64,000 nucleotides of DNA from Schistosoma haematobium. Taxonomy: Eukaryota; Platyhelminthes; Trematoda; Strigeidida; Schistosomatidae. Location of the stretch: the NCBI RefSeq assembly GCF_000699445.3, contig NC_067200.1:18279003-18343002 (forward strand), in the 5' to 3' direction. Position numbers and translations under genes: made by a program. The notes beneath the pieces were generated by a model. It was not told the DNA's origin. It worked only from the letters and a program-made list of their open reading frames with translations, and did no database searches. This document shows positions 57,771 through 64,000 of the stretch, in pieces (positions within the stretch are counted from its first letter, which is position 1; the number at the start of each line of letters is the position of its first letter).

Positions 57771-60274
57771 ATAGTATCAGCTCGTATCATTCCCATGTGT
57801 GTACATAATGTATCGATGAATCCATATGCAATTATGTTAAGACATTCTGAATAAATAAATGACCTAATGAACTACTCTGCTCAATCTGTGTTCTATGAGT
57901 TAATATGTGTGGGGTAATTTACGGGTGTTGATCATTGTAGTGTTAGTGAAATTAGGAGTCAGTTATTCGCTCCTTATCTGATACTTGACTAGTATGTGTC
58001 TACACTGTCTCATGTAACCGATAGATCGCATTGAGATTCGAAGCCGGAATATGTCATTCATCAGGAGGTTGATTATGTCTTAGTTTGATTCACATGACTG
58101 TGTTGTTGTTGTTGTTCTTGTTATTGTTTCCATACATTCTTTGAAATGTCGTGCTCAACATTCTTCCTCTAAACCTCACCAACTATACTAACTGACTGGA
58201 AGTGTGCAGACTTCGTGTGGGACCTTCAGTGAATTATTTTCTCAGTAATTCACATTCACATATTTGTGCACTTAATGTCAGTGTTGAGTAGGCGTAGCTG
58301 TTTTTGTTTGCTTATCGGTCAGTCGGTTAGTCGGTCGGTCGGTCGATCAGTCGATTTACTGATGGTTGATGAGCGCTCTTTTGATTATAAAAGAACCTCA
58401 GGCTCAAATTTCTTCAAGTCAGATCTTCAACACGTTCAACGCAACGATAACAGTTGCAGTTTCTTCGTGGATGTTAATAGAACTAGCGGTTGATTAATGG
58501 TCTGGTGTACATGTCCGCCAATATATTTTGACATGATGGTTTGGTTCTTGCAAATTCCTAATATAATTTGAGTGAAATATTCTTCGTGAGAGTAGCTGCG
58601 TGTGTGTGATTGTGTAGTTCGTTGCTTAAGAAACTCGAATTCTACCCACCTAGTCGAAAGTTGTAACTCTGTATTGAAAGTGAATACAAGTGGGGACAGC
58701 CAAATGCATTTGAACAGGAAATTACCGAACTTCTTAGTAAAATCTGGGAATCATACAGTAAATACTTCATTTGTAAAATATTAATCAATCGTCTCACACT
58801 TCATTATTCTTTCATTTCCACACCAACCATTGTCTGTTCTTGTTCGATTTTCTTCGATCTTTTTAACCCACTGCCGCCAAATATTTCACTTTCCATTAGT
58901 GATACTACTTATATATATATATATATATATATCTTAGCATCAGTAGCACACACCACCTGATCGCTTAACAACAATTCCTAACTGGATGATAGTTGAACAT
59001 GATTCCACCATCGAGAATATCTTCAGTTCTCTCGTCAATTTGAATATCAGTTTTCCTTTGTTTAGTGTTGTACAGTAAGTCATTTCTGACTATAACCGTT
59101 GAATATTTGTGCAGCTGATATTGTACAGTTTCATACAGAAACCTTGCATGGAACGTGTCACAACTGTCGTACATTAATCTTTTTGTTTTGGCTGGATCCA
59201 GAACACAAATTGTTGTGACTTGTTGTGAATAGTTTCGAATTCGATGAAACTGCTGCACAGATCATTGCAGACCGTTCGTGTTCACCTCAACATATTTTGA
59301 GGCTGAGATTGCTTTCAACCATTCCAAAAATCCGGTTAATATAAACGAATGTAATTTTTTGGACAAATGAACACTGCTATTTCTGTTCCGTATTCAGGAA
59401 TATAATGTATTGGACAGTTATTGAACGTGCCAACGTTTATATTACGTGTGCTCTTCTCCTATTCTCGGTTTAATCATAGGGAATTAGGAAGGGCACATTG
59501 TTGTGTAATTGCTCAACATGCACATGCGCACAAGAATAGATAACTTGAAAAGTTAGGAGATATATAATTTGTGTTTTGATGTTGTCTACCAAATAAGGTG
59601 AAAGTTACTTGAATGTTCTGAAGTAACAAGTGGCAAATTCGGTCATATACAAAAATCCGATTATATAGTAGTTGAGGCCATCCGATATCCTTCACTATGC
59701 AATACACTTTATCAACCAATTTTGACTAAACAAACTGTTATAACCAAACGATCATAATTGCTTATAGTCTTGCACCCGAATTCTGTTCATTACATGTTGC
59801 AATGCATTTAATTCGTAGTGTCATTCAATACTTGATTATTTCATCAAACTGCTTATCAACTAGTCAATCATTACCGAATAAATCTACTCAACATGTTATC
59901 TGTGCTACATGGTGTTCACATTGGTGACCAGATCGATATCGATACTAATCACATTGACATATATTGATGAAGTTAGAAAGCAACAGTGAATATTGTGACA
60001 AATGTCTGACAAATCAATCTCATACAACAAACAAATGAATACAAGTTTTGTTGAATTGTTTGTAGGTTATATAGGTAAAGTGATGATTGAGAAGTTGAAC
60101 TGGCATCGACTGAGTGACGATGTCAGATTACTCTCCATACGCTGTGTTGTTTGATCAGCAAGTTAATAATACTAGTTGTAACACAATCAAACGGATTCAT
60201 ATTTGTGTACACAGACATGTGATTAATCACTAATGATTCCCACCGAACTGTACCGATATTCCACATATCATCAT

Positions 60275-60654
60275 TTCAGCATAGTATAGACTAAGTATTT
60301 TCAATGTTGGCTCTCGCAGAGATAATTGAGTTATCAAACTAATCGTTGTACAATATTCTCTCGATTGACCACTCACACATGTGATTGAGTCTGTTTGTGT
60401 GAAAGTTAACATGTCAGTATACAGATTTGTATTCAATAAATCATCATATGTTGTACGCTAATAATGGTGCATCAATCTGTCTGGTGAGTAGATTATTTTA
60501 CATGCGTAGAACCAGCGTATGTTTGTCTAAACTGGTTAGTAATGGTGGTCATCGCACACGTTTGTTAACATTATCATTCTCTGTACGCAAACTAAAGGTG
60601 TATATTGTTTATTACACAAATTACAGATTCGTCAGTTTAAATATGTAGCGGTAA
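60275..60654. other. Outer flank of palindrome 2
   Basis: Unique sequence after the end of arm similarity. An open stretch at 60427-60648 has no ATG start at its head and no recognised domain. Confidence 0.4.
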
Positions 60655-60815
60655 TTAAATCCCCAAAATCAATAACTCTGTAAGTCTTCGACTTTTGATG
60701 TTGACCACATTAGTTTGAATGGACTCACGTAGCTGAAAGCGCTCGGTCACGCATTCGTACCACATCACTATTGGGTACGCCGTGATTCACATATCCTACA
60801 ACTGCTAGCCATCTT
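60655..60815 (-). repeat. Unnamed 165-bp dispersed repeat, copy 3
   Basis: Reverse complement of the family at 18325-18490: AATCCCCAAAATCAATAACT, CTCGGTCACGCATTCGTAC, GGGTACGCCGTGATTCACAT. Confidence 0.7.
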
Positions 60816-61984
60816 ATGTTGATAACCTATCAACAACATCTTCGAACGTCTTCGCTTTTGAATTTTGATTTCACTGGGTGAGCACGTTTCAAGTATCGAA
60901 GGTGTTACCGTTTAAAATGTTTTCAACCTGCGAATGCCTGTGGGATCTTCAATTGTATACTATAGTAAAAAGATATTCTTAATGCATTTTTTATGGATAC
61001 TTTGATTAATCTTTAGATTCCTTCAGTTTTACATACATATGTATATATATAAAATCATGTACGAGTAAGCAAATGCTTTATTAACTAGTGGGAAACTTTC
61101 ACTTCACTGTTTCCAGGTACATTTACTGATTGACACGACAACATGTATAGATGACTTTTATTTTTATGTTTATATAAATGATCAGCATCACACAATTATG
61201 AATGTTTATAATCGAAAATGGATTTCCTATTTGTTAAGAATCATCTTATAATTACTATTTGACTACTATAACAGCATTTAATGGATAATTGTCATCCATT
61301 TAATAGGCTTCCAAACATGTCCTGGATGTAGGATATCAGGTTGATACCTTGCAATCTTTCAAGCTTATTAATAAGCAGCCAAAATCCAGCCTTCTGAAGT
61401 TTGCTGAAGTCGTTGCTATCAGGCGTCCAAAATCTGACTTCTGTGTTCAAAAGGAGATGGTGAATAATCTCTCTTTCAATTGGTGATAAATATTCCTCCG
61501 TTGTGTCATGTATTTATTGCGTCATTGAGTTTTATTTCTACTATTTTCCAAATTAATTATCTTATTTTATGAACTCAGATCTACTCATTATATTCTTATC
61601 AATGTTTACGTATAGCATTGGTCCACAAATGGATCCCAAAAATTACCACTCATTATTCCTATCGGGGCATAACATTAATAGGCTTCCTCATCTCATGAAT
61701 GATTAAACATACAAATTTCCTGCAATATCAATTTTTTATGCACGATTTATGATTCAATCTCAGTTTAGTGTTGATAACTTTGTGAACATACCAAATGTCG
61801 TATTCATGAAGAAAGTATTTTATTCCTTATTGTTGTTATCATTGTTATTGAATCCTTCTTGAGATAGTGCTGTAGCCCTCTGTTTTATTAAAAATCACTA
61901 TTCTCTATGATAACGCACAAAAGAATGTTCTTGGTCGATTTCTTCTGAATTATTATTCATGTACGAAGATCTGTACTGTGGCAA
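60816..61984. other. AT-rich spacer
   Basis: No gene recognised. A less AT-rich patch at 61310-61500 might be an unidentified repeat. Confidence 0.4.
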
Positions 61985-62135
61985 ACAAATCCCCAAAATA
62001 AATAGCTCTGTAAGTTTTCGACATTGGATGCTGACCAGGTTAATTTTAGTGGAATCAACTAGCTGAAGGCTCTCGGTCATGCATCCGCACCAGATCACGT
62101 GTGGGAACCCCGTTCTCAACATCTACTGCAGTCGC
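61985..62135 (-). repeat. Unnamed 165-bp dispersed repeat, copy 4
   Basis: AATCCCCAAAATAAATAGCT, CTCGGTCATGCATCCGCACC and a GGGAACCCCGTTCTCAACAT end show the same order as copy 3, with more divergence. Confidence 0.68.
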
Positions 62136-62474
62136 TAGTCAGACTAGATCAGACAATTCCGATATATTGGCAATCGTCAAATACAACTTCTGATCTCGAT
62201 TCTGTCTTTTGATTTCTCTTAGTGGGTACGAGTTAAATTAGAAGATGTTACTGGTAAAAGCGTTGTCAAACACTGAATAACTGTCATCTTCACTGTTCAT
62301 CATTCACTGATGTTAGACCCAATAAAAATTTAGTATTAATGAAGTATATTGTTTGCATGATCTTACCACAGTAATCTGTTAATTCGTTCGGATTTATATG
62401 TGACAATTGTTACCACCTGTAACGTTATGTTGAAACGACTTACTGGCGATAGTTTAAGTCACGAGACAATCTAA

Positions 62475-62560
62475 GTAAGACCACCAATGAGCAACTGGAA
62501 GTGCTGGACGGCCATTTTCAGTGGTAGTCTAATTAGGGTCGGCTCCTGATTCCAATGAAA
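62475..62560. repeat. Sm-alpha-like SINE scraps, inverted
   Basis: A minus-strand tail fragment (AGACCACCAATGAGCAACTGG, GCTGGACGGCCATTT) adjoins a plus-strand tail fragment (GTGGTAGTCTAATTAGGGTC). Both are too short to hold a ribozyme. Confidence 0.5.
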
Positions 62561-62709
62561 TTGAATCATTACAGTATTCTAATTGTCGTATGAATTAGGA
62601 ATTCCAGGATTAACGCAATTGAATTAAGAAGACACAGGCACCAACGAATGTATTGTATTTAGAATTCGAAATCAAGCATTCAACCAGTACAAAGGTATCA
62701 TTAGTCCAT

Positions 62710-62978
62710 TCAAACACCACATCCGCCACAGCTTAAATAGAAGTATAAGTGTTTGTAATCGGTTGTACGTCTTCTTGTTAAGTTCATCCTGAGTCTGTCC
62801 GACATTGTATAAGATAAAAACTTCGTGGTATCTAGAAAGTGCTCATTAGTATTGGAATTAACAAACGAAATCGGAACAGACTCACCTGGAATTGTATACA
62901 ACCAGCATGTCGGTTTTGTAATGAAATCATTAATATCTAGAATTCGAACCATAGATTTTTCAACACTATCCTCCCCCA
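62710..62978 (-). pseudogene. Continuation of gag-like reading in a second frame
   Basis: Open for about 89 codons in the frame one base off from the gag-like ORF that ends at 62966; the two overlap at the run of five G in CGTGGGGGAGG. There is no ATG at its head, so it reads best as the downstream part of the same gene separated by a one-base indel, or as a programmed shift. No domain recognised. Confidence 0.45.
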
Positions 62979-64000
62979 CGAAATAATGTTGGATCTTTAT
63001 ATCCCCAAGTTATGAATAATGTGGCTTCATTTAAAATATATTTCTCACATTGTTTAGAGTAAACATTAGAACTGTTTTTGTGATAAGGGTAAACAGCAGT
63101 TGATATGAAATCATCCGAAATGTAATCAAACTCGAGGTCACTTAGTACTCGTGCTTCGCATTGAGCAGGTTTTTCACAAGGATCAAATGCATTATGAGGA
63201 GAGGTAATATATGATACGACATTAGGATTTGATTCTTCTGAAATATTCTCATGAAATTCATTAGGACTGTCATTGCAGAGCGTAGGATCGTTAGAAAAAC
63301 CAGCATCTATCCAAACCACATCAGGTTTCCGATCATGAATAGGTTCATTTAACATATTTTCCTCAATATTGCAAGTAATTTCATTAGAAATATGTGAATC
63401 ATTAGGAAAAGTCATACCTGGTACAATAGCATGAGAATTCTGATAAATCGGTTGATTAGGAACTGTTGTCTCACAAGAATTCTGGATTTCATCTAACTCT
63501 GAACTGTCATATGACTCTGCACTGTCTTTTGAAATCGTTGATAAAGATAAATGATCATTAGAAATATCCGAATTATTTAAATTTAAATTACAAGGTTTAG
63601 TACAGCTTGAAGCAAAATGGACAGTAGCATTGCATACTGACTGAATGTGTCCTACCTTACCACATTTAAAACATTTAGCATTACGAAATACACATGGATT
63701 GCGAGCATGAAACTTTCCACATGATAAACATTTACCAAACTTCATCTCACCTTTGTGATTTGCTTTGTAATTCCTCGTTGAAACACCTTTCGTATTTACA
63801 CGAGAATAGGAATCACTGTTAAATGAACGCAAATTTGATTGACCCTGACATTGTAGTTGATCATGACGACTAAGCAAATTAACAAAAATCTTCATCGACT
63901 GGATGTCAAGTTCATTCACTGCTTCGTAGTTAATACACGCAGTCCTAGCATCTTGAAAGGAACAGTTTGGCATTTTTAACAGCTCTCTTTCCAAACTCGG
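62966..64000 (-). CDS. Gag-like protein with two CCHC zinc knuckles (LTR retrotransposon), partial
   Basis: Open from the window edge to a stop at 62966; the N-terminus lies outside (no ATG in the first codons seen). Two zinc knuckles are adjacent: CLSCGKFHARNPC (short spacing, C-x2-C-x3-H-x4-C) and CFKCGKVGHIQSVC (classic C-x2-C-x4-H-x4-C), at about 63650-63730. Upstream sequence rich in Glu, Leu and Asn fits a capsid C-terminus; downstream is a long acidic Ser/Asn-rich stretch with no clear protease motif. Such knuckles bind retroelement RNA. It is unrelated in sequence to the gag piece at 21.9 kb, so this is a second gypsy-type family. Confidence 0.75.
   Translation of the reverse strand, partial: PSLERELLKMPNCSFQDARTACINYEAVNELDIQSMKIFVNLLSRHDQLQCQGQSNLRSFNSDSYSRVNTKGVSTRNYKANHKGEMKFGKCLSCGKFHARNPCVFRNAKCFKCGKVGHIQSVCNATVHFASSCTKPCNLNLNNSDISNDHLSLSTISKDSAESYDSSELDEIQNSCETTVPNQPIYQNSHAIVPGMTFPNDSHISNEITCNIEENMLNEPIHDRKPDVVWIDAGFSNDPTLCNDSPNEFHENISEESNPNVVSYITSPHNAFDPCEKPAQCEARVLSDLEFDYISDDFISTAVYPYHKNSSNVYSKQCEKYILNEATLFITWGYKDPTLFRGGG

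Larger units (their letters stand above)
47127..59608. repeat. Tandem 12.5-kb unit 2
   Basis: Second unit, offset 12,482-12,506 bp from the first depending on microsatellite lengths. The start of a third is seen at 59609-59926, after which sequence continues into the native outer flank of the right arm rather than a CR1 joint. Confidence 0.9.
48601..60274. repeat. Palindrome 2 (arms of about 4.45 kb, LINE in right arm)
   Basis: Left arm 48601-53053, spacer 53054-53161, right arm 53162-53192 plus 55882-60274 with the LINE 53193-55877 between. The arms extend about 370 bp further outward than in palindrome 1. The right arm has a deletion of about 35 bp near 59960 relative to the left, between short TGTCAA/TTGACA-type repeats. 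It contains the same genes and 97-codon open frames as palindrome 1. Confidence 0.92.

Noticed and set aside
34621..59608. The whole palindromic tandem as an assembly duplication artefact.
   Set aside because: Not fully excluded, but the units differ by shared and private changes, LINE tail structure, LINE coding changes and different outer ends, which a simple duplicated contig would not show.

Overview
This window reads as nuclear DNA of a schistosome blood fluke (genus Schistosoma; species not resolvable by eye). Four observations support this: a cluster of cercarial-elastase-type S1A serine protease genes with the family's three-exon layout, many tRNA-like SINEs of the Sm-alpha type carrying hammerhead ribozyme cores, RTE- and CR1-type LINEs, and Ty3/gypsy remnants. 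The DNA is AT-rich, repeat-dense and intron-containing, with TATA boxes and AATAAA signals; nothing bacterial is present.

Layout. 0-4.9 kb: repeats only (LINE 3' fragments, SINEs, an unnamed 0.5-kb repeat). 4.9-12.2 kb (minus): one three-exon gene for a TPPP/p25-alpha protein of 165 residues, with two large introns filled with SINEs. 13.2-18.5 kb and 22.2-28.7 kb: two copies of a segment, each holding a dead elastase gene (start codon lost, frameshift before the catalytic Asp, broken splice donor). Between them lies a decayed gypsy element carrying a stray piece of TPPP exon 2. 28.7-32.3 kb: mostly unexplained, with two coding-like stretches. 32.45-33.8 kb: an intact, divergent elastase gene (minus).

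34.6-59.6 kb: two tandem 12.5-kb units. Each contains a long palindrome whose arms carry one elastase gene each, transcribed away from the centre (minus gene left, plus gene right). The four genes encode the same 263-residue protein. Each palindrome has a 108-bp spacer, and an RTE LINE of about 2.7 kb sits in the right arm 31 bp from the spacer. The unit joint carries a CR1-like endonuclease fragment interrupted by a small RTE insertion. 60.3-64 kb: repeats and, at the edge, a gag-like ORF with two zinc knuckles.

Functionally the window is an elastase amplification locus: seven loci (five apparently intact, two dead). In schistosomes this protease family is released by cercariae to cross host skin. 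Diagnostic differences shared between the two arms of each palindrome, but not between palindromes, point to arm-to-arm homogenisation.
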